NCBI RefSeq assembly: GCF_001457025.1
Contig: NZ_KQ758600.1
Location: forward strand, 434,001 to 498,000
Direction: 5' to 3'
Origin: Pseudarthrobacter enclensis
GTDB taxonomy: Bacteria > Actinomycetota > Actinomycetes > Actinomycetales > Micrococcaceae
Length of the DNA stretch: 64,000 nucleotides
Shown here: positions 27,975 to 35,611 of the stretch, piece after piece
How the letters are laid out: every line of letters begins with the position of its first letter
Numbering within the stretch: the stretch's first letter is position 1
The notes under the pieces: generated by a model
What the model was told of the DNA's origin: nothing
What the model saw: only the letters and a program-made list of their open reading frames with translations
Database searches by the model: none
Made by a program: the position numbers and the translations under genes

Positions 27975-29183
27975 TCAGGCCACCGGCACTTCCTGGTGGA
28001 CCTGGTCCGCGGTGGCGTCCCGGGAGGAACCGGGCGGCGCCTGGCGCAATTTGGTCAAAAGGGCGGTTTCGACCGTCAGCCCCGGGCCGAACGCCATGGA
28101 GCAGATCCTTTCACCGCCCGTATCAAGGCCCTGCTCCGGCATATCCTGCTCAAGGATGTGCCGGAGGACAAACAGGACCGTGGCGCTGCTCATGTTGCCG
28201 TAGTTGCGCAGCACCTCCCGGGCGGGCACGAGCTGCTCGTCAGTGAGGCCAAGGCGGGACTGGACTTTGTCGAGGATGCTGCGGCCGCCGGGGTGGATGG
28301 CCCAGTGCGTGATGCCGGTGTAGGGGAGTGCCGCCAAGTTCGGTTCTCGGGCGAGGAGGGGCTGCAGGGCTCCGACAATGTGGTCGTCGATGATGTGCGG
28401 GACGTAGTTGCCCAGGACCATTTCGAATCCGTTGTCGCCGATGTTCCAGGCCATGGAGTCTTCTCCGACGGGCGTCAGCACTGTCTCAAAGTGGTCCAGC
28501 TGGAGCAGTGCGTGGTTTCGTGCCGCAGGGTTTGCCGTGACGACGGCGGCCGCCGCGCCGTCTGCGAACAGGGCCGAGCCCATGATGGTGTCGGGGTCGT
28601 TCGAGGTGCGCACGTGCAAGGAGCACAGTTCGGCGCAGACCACCAGGACGACGGCGTCAGGGTCAGCCTCGCAGAACAGCTTGGCGGCGCGAAGGGCCGG
28701 AAAGGCCGCATAACAGCCCATGAAGCCGAGGTGGTAGCGCTGGACGGCGGGGTCGAGGCCCAGTTCGCGCACGATCTTGTAGTCCGGTCCGGGGTTGAAG
28801 AAGCCGGTGCAGGAGACTGTTACCAGGTGAGTTATGTCAAGTAAATCGAGATCCGGGCACGCCTCGACGGCCGCCCGGGCAGCGCCAACGAAGAGCCGCG
28901 TGGCCTCGCGGGCGAAGATGTCGTTCCTGACCTTCGTACTCGGGTTCAGGAGCAGGCCGGAATCCCGGTCATAGAACTGGGGGTTGTCTGAGCGGAACTC
29001 GTTGGTAAGTTCGTCAACGGCGGTGTACCTGGTGTCGATGGCTGCCGAATCGAAGCACGTGCCGACCAATCTGGTTCCGAGCCGGTTCAAGCCCGGCTGG
29101 GCGGCAAAGACGTCGCGCGCCTCGGTCTGGATGAGCTTTGTTGCCGGAACTGCAGTTTCAAGGGAACGCACGTAGACCGTCAT
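27975..29183 (-). CDS. Type III polyketide synthase
   Basis: A 402-residue chalcone-synthase-like ketosynthase. The catalytic triad is intact: C125 in TVSCTGFF, H297 in ITHWAIHPGGRS and N330 in YGNMSSATVLF. GFMGCYAAFPALRAAK and ELCSLHVRTSNDPDT are typical of alkylresorcinol/alkylpyrone-type bacterial enzymes. It condenses malonyl-CoA units onto an acyl-CoA starter and cyclises the chain. The ATG at 29183 is preferred; a longer frame to 29255 lacks a family-like N terminus. It is the first gene of a three-gene operon with a methyltransferase and a flavin monooxygenase, and its promoter region abuts a recombinase module. Confidence 0.92.
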   Translation of the reverse strand: MTVYVRSLETAVPATKLIQTEARDVFAAQPGLNRLGTRLVGTCFDSAAIDTRYTAVDELTNEFRSDNPQFYDRDSGLLLNPSTKVRNDIFAREATRLFVGAARAAVEACPDLDLLDITHLVTVSCTGFFNPGPDYKIVRELGLDPAVQRYHLGFMGCYAAFPALRAAKLFCEADPDAVVLVVCAELCSLHVRTSNDPDTIMGSALFADGAAAAVVTANPAARNHALLQLDHFETVLTPVGEDSMAWNIGDNGFEMVLGNYVPHIIDDHIVGALQPLLAREPNLAALPYTGITHWAIHPGGRSILDKVQSRLGLTDEQLVPAREVLRNYGNMSSATVLFVLRHILEQDMPEQGLDTGGERICSMAFGPGLTVETALLTKLRQAPPGSSRDATADQVHQEVPVA

Positions 29184-29572
29184 TGACTCATTCTTAACGA
29201 GCCTTCGGACAAAGACAATGCCTGCGGCCACTGACCTGCAGGAATATCTGATCACCCCACTTTCCGCCCGCTAACAAAGCGCCGATAATCTACATTATGT
29301 CAAGTAGTACTCTGCGTATTGCATCAGATGAATCAATTGCGCCGATCCCCCGGGACCCGCGAGGAGTTCTCTTACTTCGTTGAGATTCCGCGGAATATGG
29401 AAGCCTGTCGGTTCTGGTGTGCAGCTGACCACGGTGCTCCTGACGGTTGCAACACCCAGCCCTCGAAGCGGCCGGTACCAGCGTCTGACCTGCGGTTTTG
29501 TGCTAATGATGCATTTGATGAATCATTGATTCAGGCTTTGAGCACAAACTTCGACGGAACTGTGGGGCGAAA
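29184..29572. other. Intergenic region between the PKS operon and the recombinase module
   Basis: These 389 bases are visibly richer in A and T than the rest of the window and hold no credible gene. They contain the divergent promoter regions of the PKS operon and of the integrase, and two copies of a GCATNNGATGAATCA element (29321-29335 and 29511-29525). No tRNA end or long att-like repeat was seen. Confidence 0.6.
29321..29528. repeat. Pair of direct repeats upstream of the integrase gene
   Basis: GCATCAGATGAATCAATTG at 29321-29339 and GCATTTGATGAATCATTG at 29511-29528 share the core GCAT-NN-GATGAATCA. The copies are 190 bases apart; the second lies 45 bases before the integrase start. They could be recombinase or regulator binding sites. 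Confidence 0.5.
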
Positions 29573-30679
29573 ATGGGGGTCGACGCGTCCGGACGTGTGC
29601 TGCAGCTGAGCGCTGTTCAGCTCCTGCATCCCGAGGAACAGACGCTTGAGGACATGCTGACCGGGTGGCGCAACCAGCAGCTCGCCAGGAACCTCCAGTT
29701 CGACACGATCGACAAGGCCATCGAGTGCGTCCGCCGGTTCGTCAACCATGTGAACGAGTTCCCGTGGAACTGGGCACCGGAGCATGTCGAGGAGTATTTC
29801 GGTGACCTCCGCTCGATCCACCAGCTGAAGCACTCCACTATCCGCGGCTACCAGTCCACGCTCCGCCGGTTCACGTCATACGTGTCGAACCCCGACTACG
29901 GCTGGGATCAGGTCTGCGAACAACGCTTCGGCACACACCCCTCCCAGGTCTTCTTTGACTGGAACACCGCCTCCCACACACAGGAGTACGAAGGACGCGC
30001 CTCCAAGCGGCCCTTCACCAAGACCGAACTGCAGATGCTGTTCGATCACGCCGACGACCAGGTCGAACTCATCGCCGCCTCAGGCAAGAAAGGTTGGCAG
30101 GCAGCCTACCGGGACGCCGTCATGCTGAAAGTCGCCTACTCATACGGGCTCAGATTCAACGAACTCAGGCACCTGCAAACCATCGACTTTGCGACCAACC
30201 CCCAAGCACGAAGGTTCGGCAAGGCAGGCGTGTGCAAGGTCCGGTTCGGCAAATCACGCAAGGGCTCCCCGCACAAACCCCGCAGCGTCCTGACGGTCTT
30301 CGACTGGACCGCCGGCGTTATCGAGGACTGGCTCGCCAACGGACGGGGCACGCTCGACACGCTGGACCTGTTCCCCAGCGAACGCGGCGGCCTGATCTGT
30401 GAATCCACCCTGCTGCGCCGGCTCCGGCGCTACCTCAACGAGCTGGGCCTGCCGCTGGATGGCCTGGACCTGCATTCGCTCCGGCGCTCCTATGCAACGC
30501 ACTTGCTGGAGGACGGATGGGATCCTAGATTCGTGCAACATCAGATGGGTCACGAACACGCCTCAACCACCGGGATCTACCAGTTCGTCAGCGACGACTT
30601 CCGCAACGCGACCCTCCGGGCGGCGCTGGACCGCACCATGGAAGAAGTCCTGGGCGTGCAGATGAGGGGTCAATGGTGA
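29573..30679 (+). CDS. Tyrosine-type site-specific recombinase/integrase
   Basis: The 368-residue recombinase has an N-terminal SAM-like core-binding domain (about 45-115) and a complete catalytic domain: R194 in YGLRFNELRHL, H301 and R304 in HSLRRSYATHL, H327 in GHEHASTTGIY, and nucleophile Y336. It should cut and rejoin DNA. A basic loop (FGKSRKGSPHKPRSV, about 227-241) probably carries the active-site lysine. The last bases overlap the ATG of the next gene (ATGGTGA). Confidence 0.93.
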   Translation: MGVDASGRVLQLSAVQLLHPEEQTLEDMLTGWRNQQLARNLQFDTIDKAIECVRRFVNHVNEFPWNWAPEHVEEYFGDLRSIHQLKHSTIRGYQSTLRRFTSYVSNPDYGWDQVCEQRFGTHPSQVFFDWNTASHTQEYEGRASKRPFTKTELQMLFDHADDQVELIAASGKKGWQAAYRDAVMLKVAYSYGLRFNELRHLQTIDFATNPQARRFGKAGVCKVRFGKSRKGSPHKPRSVLTVFDWTAGVIEDWLANGRGTLDTLDLFPSERGGLICESTLLRRLRRYLNELGLPLDGLDLHSLRRSYATHLLEDGWDPRFVQHQMGHEHASTTGIYQFVSDDFRNATLRAALDRTMEEVLGVQMRGQW

Positions 30680-31011
30680 GACGCGAAGTCGAATACAAGT
30701 GGCGGCTTTCCGAGCTCATGGCAGCGCGGGGACTGCACAACACCACGGACCTCATCCCCCTGCTGGCCGAGCGCGGCATCACCTTGTCCCGGCCCCAGGT
30801 CTACCGGCTCGTCAACCAAAAACCCGAACGCGTTGCGCTGCAGGTCATCGCCGCGATCTGCGACATCTTCTCCTGCGGACCCGAGGACCTCATCACCGTC
30901 ACAGCCGCCGACGTCCGCGCCCGCAAGACAGGAACCAGCGCCCCCAACGTCGTTGACCTGAACCGCACCGTCAGACCCCGACGGGCACGCGTCATCGACG
31001 ATGACTACTGA
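30673..31011 (+). CDS. Small Cro/C1-type HTH protein
   Basis: The 112-residue protein has an XRE-like helix-turn-helix over about residues 8-78: WRLSELMAARGL, then LIPLLAERGITLSRPQVYRLV as turn and recognition helix, and LQVIAAICDIFSCGPEDLI. The remainder is a basic linker ending in an acidic tail RVIDDDY. It may repress the module, or act as accessory DNA-binding factor to the two recombinase proteins. The start overlaps the integrase stop by seven bases and its end overlaps the next gene by eleven. Confidence 0.85.
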   Translation: MVRREVEYKWRLSELMAARGLHNTTDLIPLLAERGITLSRPQVYRLVNQKPERVALQVIAAICDIFSCGPEDLITVTAADVRARKTGTSAPNVVDLNRTVRPRRARVIDDDY

Positions 31012-32518
31012 CAAACCCGAAGGCCTCAGCCCCCGCAGCACCAGCCGCGGCCGGCCCCGCACCACCGGGACAGCGACGTGCGCACGTTGCGGCCGGGCCG
31101 CCGGCCGAACACGCGCCACCTGGCCCGAAGGCCGAATCTGCGGGCCCTGCTTCACCACCGCCACCCGCACCCACGGGACCTGTCCGGAGTGCGGCCAGCA
31201 CAGACTTCTACCCGGACCACCGGACAGCAGCGGAGGGCCCCGCTGCGCGCCCTGCGCCGGCATCCTCCATGACTTTCACTGCACCCGCTGCAATGTTGAA
31301 GGTGAGTTCTACCGACGCGGTATCTGCGCCCGCTGCGCCCTCCAGGAGGACCTCATTGAGCAACTGCTGCCAGAATCTTCCGACCCCGAAACAGCCAGCA
31401 GAATTGTCGATGTCCTCTGCAAAGCAGACCGGCCTGAAAGCATCATCACGTGGAAACGCTCCCCCAAAGTCCAAGCCCTCCTCCGCTCTCTATCGAGCGG
31501 GGAGACTCCGCTGACGCACGAAGGACTCGATGCCGCGGCTGAGTCAGCGAACCGCGAAGCCAATCACCTGCGCGCCCTGTTCATTCATCACGGACTCCTC
31601 CCCTACCAGGACCCGTATCTGGCCCGGTTCGAGACCTGGGTTGAGAACAAGCTCCGCGACTTGTCCGAGGAGGTGGCCAAACCCGTCGCGCAGTTCGCCA
31701 CCTGGCATCACCTCCGGCGCATCCGGTCCATGACAACACCGGAGAAGAGTGCCCAAGCCCCAGTGCACTCCGCCAAGCAGGAGATCACGGAGACCATCAA
31801 GTTCCTGGACTGGCTCTGGGATACCCATCAGCGGACGGCTGCGAGCTGCACCCAGCAAGACATCGATACTTGGCTCGCGGCCGGTCCCACGACCAGGAAA
31901 GCAATCCGCACCTTCGTCGTCTTCATCAAGAACACCGGCACAAACCACCGAGTGGACATGGGCCACTACACCCCCAAAACGCGGCCAACAATCACCCAGG
32001 ACCAACGGCTGGCATGGCTGCGGGAACTGCTGACCGGCACCAGCGAATCCCTGCCCTACAGAGTCGCCGGCATCCTGCTGCTTCTCTACGCCCAACCGCT
32101 CGTGCGGGTGGCCAAGCTCCGGACCGACGCCGTCGAAACCAGCGAAACCAACGGCAACGTGAGGATCAGCATCGGCGCACATCCGGTACCCGTTCCCAGG
32201 CCTTTCGCAGAACTACTTCAAGAACACCTCGCCAGCCGTCCAAATCTCAGAACCGGAGCGGACACTCAAAGCCCGTGGCTCTTCCCGGGAACCCGCGCCG
32301 GCCAGCCACTTCACCCAAACACCATCATGGACAGGCTCCGCAGCCTCGGCATCGACCTGCGCGGCGCACGAAACACTGCCCTGGACGAACACCTGTTAGT
32401 CTCACCGCCGCCACTGGTCGCCGACGCCCTCGGCTACAGCCATCAAATCGCGTTCCTCCACGCCGACGCAGCAGGCGACGCCTGGTCCCGCTACGTCAAC
32501 CTCCGAACCAAACCATGA
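31001..32518 (+). CDS. Zinc-ribbon protein with a degenerate tyrosine-recombinase domain
   Basis: The 505-residue protein has twelve paired cysteines in its first 112 residues, forming three CxxC...CxxC zinc ribbons (C27/C30-C47/C50, C61/C64-C82/C85, C94/C97-C109/C112). A helical core-binding region (about 180-310) and a tyrosine-recombinase-like domain (about 340-500) follow. R369 (PLVRVAKLR), R457 (RGARNTALDEHL) and Y498 (WSRYV) can be aligned with catalytic Arg I, Arg II and Tyr, but the usual His of box II is Arg454 and the third box His is replaced in LGYSH. It may be a DNA-targeting or regulatory partner rather than a full enzyme. The alignment was made by eye. Confidence 0.7.
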   Translation: MTTDKPEGLSPRSTSRGRPRTTGTATCARCGRAAGRTRATWPEGRICGPCFTTATRTHGTCPECGQHRLLPGPPDSSGGPRCAPCAGILHDFHCTRCNVEGEFYRRGICARCALQEDLIEQLLPESSDPETASRIVDVLCKADRPESIITWKRSPKVQALLRSLSSGETPLTHEGLDAAAESANREANHLRALFIHHGLLPYQDPYLARFETWVENKLRDLSEEVAKPVAQFATWHHLRRIRSMTTPEKSAQAPVHSAKQEITETIKFLDWLWDTHQRTAASCTQQDIDTWLAAGPTTRKAIRTFVVFIKNTGTNHRVDMGHYTPKTRPTITQDQRLAWLRELLTGTSESLPYRVAGILLLLYAQPLVRVAKLRTDAVETSETNGNVRISIGAHPVPVPRPFAELLQEHLASRPNLRTGADTQSPWLFPGTRAGQPLHPNTIMDRLRSLGIDLRGARNTALDEHLLVSPPPLVADALGYSHQIAFLHADAAGDAWSRYVNLRTKP

Positions 32519-32663
32519 CCAAGTTGGTTCTGCCAACTGGAAGCCCGCCAGGACCCGCCTCTCAGCTGTTGTAACGTCTTGAGGTCTTGACCGACGGGGC
32601 TATGCTTCAAGCAACCTTGGAGCAGTCGCGACGACAGTTCGATATGGCACCACGAGGGGAAAC

Positions 32664-32867
32664 GTGAGACAAATTGAAGCGCCTCGCACTTCGGCCGTAT
32701 GGGCAGGCCTAGGAATCGTGTTGTGGCTGGTGCTTGGGCTGATCGACATAGCGGACAACGGCGCCTCCTGGCGGACTGTTGCCTACGCCCTATTAGAAGC
32801 GGGGGCGATCTACATTTTCGTTAGGGCGATTAGCACTCTGCGTCATAGGAGAACTCCGCGCACCTAA
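32664..32867 (+). CDS. Small two-span membrane protein
   Basis: The 67-residue protein has two hydrophobic segments (SAVWAGLGIVLWLVLGLIDI and VAYALLEAGAIYIFVRAIS) and a basic tail (LRHRRTPRT). GAGGGGAAA precedes the GTG start, which makes it a credible gene despite its size. No family is recognised. It lies 145 bases after the zinc-ribbon gene and may be cargo of the same element. Confidence 0.6.
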   Translation: MRQIEAPRTSAVWAGLGIVLWLVLGLIDIADNGASWRTVAYALLEAGAIYIFVRAISTLRHRRTPRT

Positions 32868-32888
32868 CAAGCAGGTAGGAGTGGAACG

Positions 32889-32924
32889 AGCCAAAGGACG
32901 TTCCTCTGGCGCCCGTCTTTGGCT
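32889..32924 (+). terminator. Hairpin after the small membrane protein
   Basis: AGCCAAAG-G-ACG pairs with CGTCTTTGGCT with a one-base bulge (32889-32900 with 32914-32924), and TCCTTA follows. It stands 22 bases after the stop at 32867. Confidence 0.5.
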
Positions 32925-33594
32925 TCCTTAGCCACCTAACGTCAGGGTCTGACCAAGGAATACGCCCAGACTCAATCCGCAGGGATGCCAGTAGTGCGAA
33001 TGGAAGGGATGGGGACCTACCGAACCCCCTCCTCCGGCTGAGCCCGCAAGTCGATCAGAGCTCGCATCTCTGGCCATGGCCTGTAGGCCACGCCCGAAGC
33101 AGCCGCCGTGGCGTGGTCCGAGACAAATTCAATTCTCACGCCTTCCGGCGCCCCTCACCACGGATGGAAAGCAGTCGATGACAAAACTGTCCGGAGCGGT
33201 GACTGGTTCGTCGGTGTCAGCAGAACCCTTTCGGGCGGATGGATTGTTTCCGGGCTGGCGTGCGGAACCCCTGGAACGTAGCGCTCCAGCGTCCTGGCAG
33301 TGCGGTACAGCTCCACGCGAATCGCGTTTCGACCTGCCCTTCCTACGTACTGCTCCCCCGGCCCCTGACGCAGAATTTGGCCACGGAATGGCAGGCATTG
33401 CCTCAAGAATTTACAGGTCCCATTCAATTCTTGAACCGGCCAGTGCCGCGCATAATCCTGCCGCGCTGCTCAGAAGCTTCGCCTCTGGTACAAACGGTCG
33501 GGGACCTGAGCGCACGTACACTCCTCAATACCTGTGCTTCTGCACCCCTGCCGTACCTGCAACCGGCAGCTGCCCCTCCCCCGCCTGGAAATCG
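32925..33594. other. 670 bases without a supportable gene
   Basis: Open frames here (for example plus strand 33076-33699 and minus strand 33155-33427) have no ribosome site, no family resemblance and composition unlike the surrounding genes. CACCTAAC occurs at 32861-32868 and 32933-32940. The stretch may be decayed coding DNA at the edge of the accessory region. Confidence 0.5.
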
Positions 33595-34446
33595 TCAGGA
33601 CGCCGGGCCCGGCAGTACAAGCAGGTAGCCCGCCGGCAGGCTGCTGCTCCACCTTCGTGGTTCACGCACTACGAACTGTGTAGCCAGCTGCTCGGGTGAC
33701 AACAGGCTGTTGGGTTCCGGAGACGGCCCCCACTGTCCACTGCCATAGGGATACAGCGGGTCGAGAACCCTCACGCCGGTCACCTGAAAATCCGGAAAAA
33801 CCGACGGATCCCCCAAGGACTCGAATCCGCTCATCACCCAGGCGTGCCGCCCGCTCCACATCACCAGCCCGACGGGACGGCCCGTTTCTGCGATGGCCCG
33901 GGCCGCCGTTTGCAGGGCTTCGTTGTAGTCCGCGACGCTGACCACACTGTAGGGACCCAGGCCGGAGGCCGTCAGTACTTCCGCCCATCCATAGGGATTG
34001 GCCCCGTTGAAGGAATCGGATGACCTTGCCCTGGCCATTTCCCACAATTCCCCCTGCTGGGAGCGGTCTGCCCACGTTCCGCCGCTTGTGTCGTCGATCA
34101 GGTTGTGGGCCATTTGAATGCTCGCCGCCACGCACCAGTCGAAGGTGTACTGGGGAACAAAATCACCGTCCCGGTAGAGATTCAGCGCGAAGGGCTGGCG
34201 CAGCGGTGCAGGCGTGGCAGGGGGCGTCGGGGCCGCAGCGGACGCAGTGCGCGGTCCGGATACGGCGGCCGGTTCTGTGGACGAAGCGTCAGGGGACGGT
34301 AAGGTGGTCGCCTGTGCCGCTTCCACCGCGACGGGTGAAGATATGCCGTCCTGGGCCGCACCGGACCCGTCGACCGGACTGCAGGCCACAAGAAGGCTGG
34401 CAGCCACGGCCAGCCAAAGTGAGCGACGCGGGCCCATACTTCCCAT
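33595..34446 (-). CDS. Secreted lipoprotein with a papain/C39-like cysteine-peptidase signature
   Basis: The 283-residue protein has a type II signal peptide with lipobox LVAC (C22). An 60-residue Ala/Pro/Thr-rich disordered linker follows, then a globular domain from about residue 85. C105 in YTFDWCVAASIQM, H201 in SGRHAWVMSGFES and D229 in VRVLDPLYPYG are spaced like a Cys-His-Asp set of the C39-like/papain fold. Activity is inference from these residues; homologues may also be inactive binding domains. It runs convergent to the recombinase module and belongs to the same direction as the small gene at 34459. Confidence 0.75.
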   Translation of the reverse strand: MGSMGPRRSLWLAVAASLLVACSPVDGSGAAQDGISSPVAVEAAQATTLPSPDASSTEPAAVSGPRTASAAAPTPPATPAPLRQPFALNLYRDGDFVPQYTFDWCVAASIQMAHNLIDDTSGGTWADRSQQGELWEMARARSSDSFNGANPYGWAEVLTASGLGPYSVVSVADYNEALQTAARAIAETGRPVGLVMWSGRHAWVMSGFESLGDPSVFPDFQVTGVRVLDPLYPYGSGQWGPSPEPNSLLSPEQLATQFVVREPRRWSSSLPAGYLLVLPGPAS

Positions 34447-34458
34447 GACCGCTCTAGT

Positions 34459-34608
34459 CTAGCGCTTCACCCCGATGCCGGCCCCGACGACGGCACCCAC
34501 CCCCAGGCCCAGGGCGAACCCAAGGAAGGGGCTGTCGAAGAACGCCAGCCCAATGGCGATGCCCACCGCCGCACCAACCAGGCAGCAGATCCATAGCGGC
34601 TTGTTCAC
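34459..34608 (-). CDS. Very small glycine-rich membrane protein
   Basis: The 49-residue protein has two hydrophobic Gly-rich segments (PLWICCLVGAAVGIAIGLAF and LGFALGLGVGAVVGAGIGV) joined by FDSP, ending in VKR. The GTG at 34608 is chosen because GGAGGA stands just upstream; a longer frame to 34827 would put an unrelated Pro-rich stretch before it. It is 12 bases upstream of the lipoprotein gene and in the same direction, so the two may be co-expressed. Function is unknown. Confidence 0.6.
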   Translation of the reverse strand: MNKPLWICCLVGAAVGIAIGLAFFDSPFLGFALGLGVGAVVGAGIGVKR

Positions 34609-34885
34609 CGTTCCTCCAGCATGTCCGGCCACCGGGCGGGGCGTGTAATCAGAGGGTACTTCATCCCCTTTTCGGCCAGGCTGGATTTCGACGCCCGGCA
34701 AGTACATGCCGCCGGCGAATTCAAGTACAGCGTACGGATGCGGCGTGGGAGGCAGGACGACTACCGTCAAAGCCTCAGGAACCGGCGCAGCAAGTCCCCT
34801 CAGGGATGTGGGGCCGGGGCCGGCCAAGCCGCCATTGCCTATGAAAAACGGCGTTGACGAACACTCCAGCCTGCCAGGACGTCAT
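34609..34885. other. Divergent intergenic region
   Basis: These 277 bases separate the minus-strand small membrane gene from the plus-strand gene at 34886. Open frames exist on both strands (a minus-strand extension to 34827 and plus-strand frames from 34621 and 34706) but none has a ribosome site or a recognisable domain. No clear promoter was identified. Confidence 0.4.
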
Positions 34886-35158
34886 ATGCCGCAGTCACCC
34901 TATCTCGAAGACCAGAGCACCACATCCTATGTGCTCCCCCATTCCCCCGTCCGCCGTGCGCGGTCCGCCCTGCGCGACGATGCGCTGCGTGAATCGCCGG
35001 GCCGCGCCGTCGTGGTCCTTCACCCTGTTCCCGTGCGGGTGAGGGCAACGGCAGGCTTGGCCATTGCGTACACAGTCACCCACGTCCTGGTGGAAAGCGA
35101 CGGCGACGGACCTTACAGCGTCCAGTGGGAACCCAGCTGGCTGGTGCACCGCTTCTGA
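34886..35158 (+). CDS. Hypothetical protein
   Basis: The 90-residue protein starts MPQSPYLEDQSTTSYVLPHS and ends VQWEPSWLVHRF. It has an Arg-rich middle (PVRRARSALRDDALRESPGR) and a beta-rich second half (AVVVLHPVPVRVRATAG, THVLVESDGDGPYSV), and no membrane segment. No family is recognised. The start is uncertain: ATG at 34841 or 34706 would give longer forms and no good ribosome site marks any of them. Confidence 0.5.
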   Translation: MPQSPYLEDQSTTSYVLPHSPVRRARSALRDDALRESPGRAVVVLHPVPVRVRATAGLAIAYTVTHVLVESDGDGPYSVQWEPSWLVHRF

Positions 35159-35212
35159 TCCCGACCTCCGTCCGGTCAAACCCACTGTACGGTCCGGGTT
35201 AGGCTCGGACGC

Positions 35213-35611
35213 ATGAGTTTTCCCAAAACCCCGGGCGGAGTCCGCCCGGAACGCCTCGTGATCGCCGCCGCCGCCGCGGATTTCCTGCTGATCCTGGTCT
35301 TCGCTGCGATCGGCCGTGACGCGCATGCACGGGGAGACATCATCAGCGGCGTTTTCCTGACAGCGTGGCCGTTCCTCGCGGGGGCGGCGGCCGGTTGGGT
35401 GGCGGGCCGCGCCTGGCGGGCGCCGATTTCCCTGCCCAGGGCTGGGCTATGGGTGTGGCTGGGAAGCCTTATCGGCGGCATGGTGCTGCGCGCCCTGACC
35501 GGACAGACCGTTGTAGTGCCCTTTGTCGTCGTCGCCCTCCTGAGCCTGGGCCTGCTGCTGCTGGGCTACCGTGCCCTGTATGGCCTGGTGGCGCGCCGCC
35601 GGGGGGCCTGA
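35213..35611 (+). CDS. DUF3054 membrane protein
   Basis: The 132-residue protein has four transmembrane helices. The DUF3054 pattern is visible: LLILVFAAIGRDAHARG, FLTAWPFLAGAAAGWVAG, and VWLGSLIGGMVLRALTGQ, then a final hydrophobic stretch and a short basic tail. The family is widespread in actinobacteria and has no assigned function. The stop codon lies inside a perfect 14-bp palindrome (35609-35622). Confidence 0.87.
   Translation: MSFPKTPGGVRPERLVIAAAAADFLLILVFAAIGRDAHARGDIISGVFLTAWPFLAGAAAGWVAGRAWRAPISLPRAGLWVWLGSLIGGMVLRALTGQTVVVPFVVVALLSLGLLLLGYRALYGLVARRRGA

Larger units (their letters stand above)
29573..32518 (+). mobile_element. Three-gene tyrosine-recombinase module
   Basis: Three overlapping genes (tyrosine recombinase, small HTH protein, zinc-ribbon recombinase-like protein) share single-base to 11-base overlaps and therefore form one translational unit. 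Two recombinase-fold proteins encoded with a small third protein is the plan of Tn554-type transposases, though gene order and the HTH protein differ. No terminal inverted repeats were found, as expected of such elements, and the exact ends are not defined. Confidence 0.55.

Noticed and set aside
26780..28246. A 488-codon plus-strand frame opposite the polyketide operon
   Set aside because: It crosses three well-supported coupled genes and looks like a low-complexity GC shadow.
29184..29572. tRNA or tmRNA end as an attachment site for the integrase
   Set aside because: No cloverleaf or CCA-type 3' end could be drawn in this stretch or elsewhere in the window.
32523..32539. AGTTGG/CCAACT inverted repeat after the zinc-ribbon gene as an element end
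   Set aside because: Only six base pairs with a 5-base loop and no matching partner at the left side; not enough to call a terminus.
33076..33699. A 207-codon plus-strand frame in the silent stretch
   Set aside because: No ribosome site, mixed composition, overlap with the lipoprotein gene end on the other strand, and no domain.
34609..34827. N-terminal extension of the 49-residue glycine-rich protein to 122 residues
   Set aside because: A strong GGAGGA site directly before the GTG at 34608 and the change from Pro-rich to membrane sequence favour the short form.
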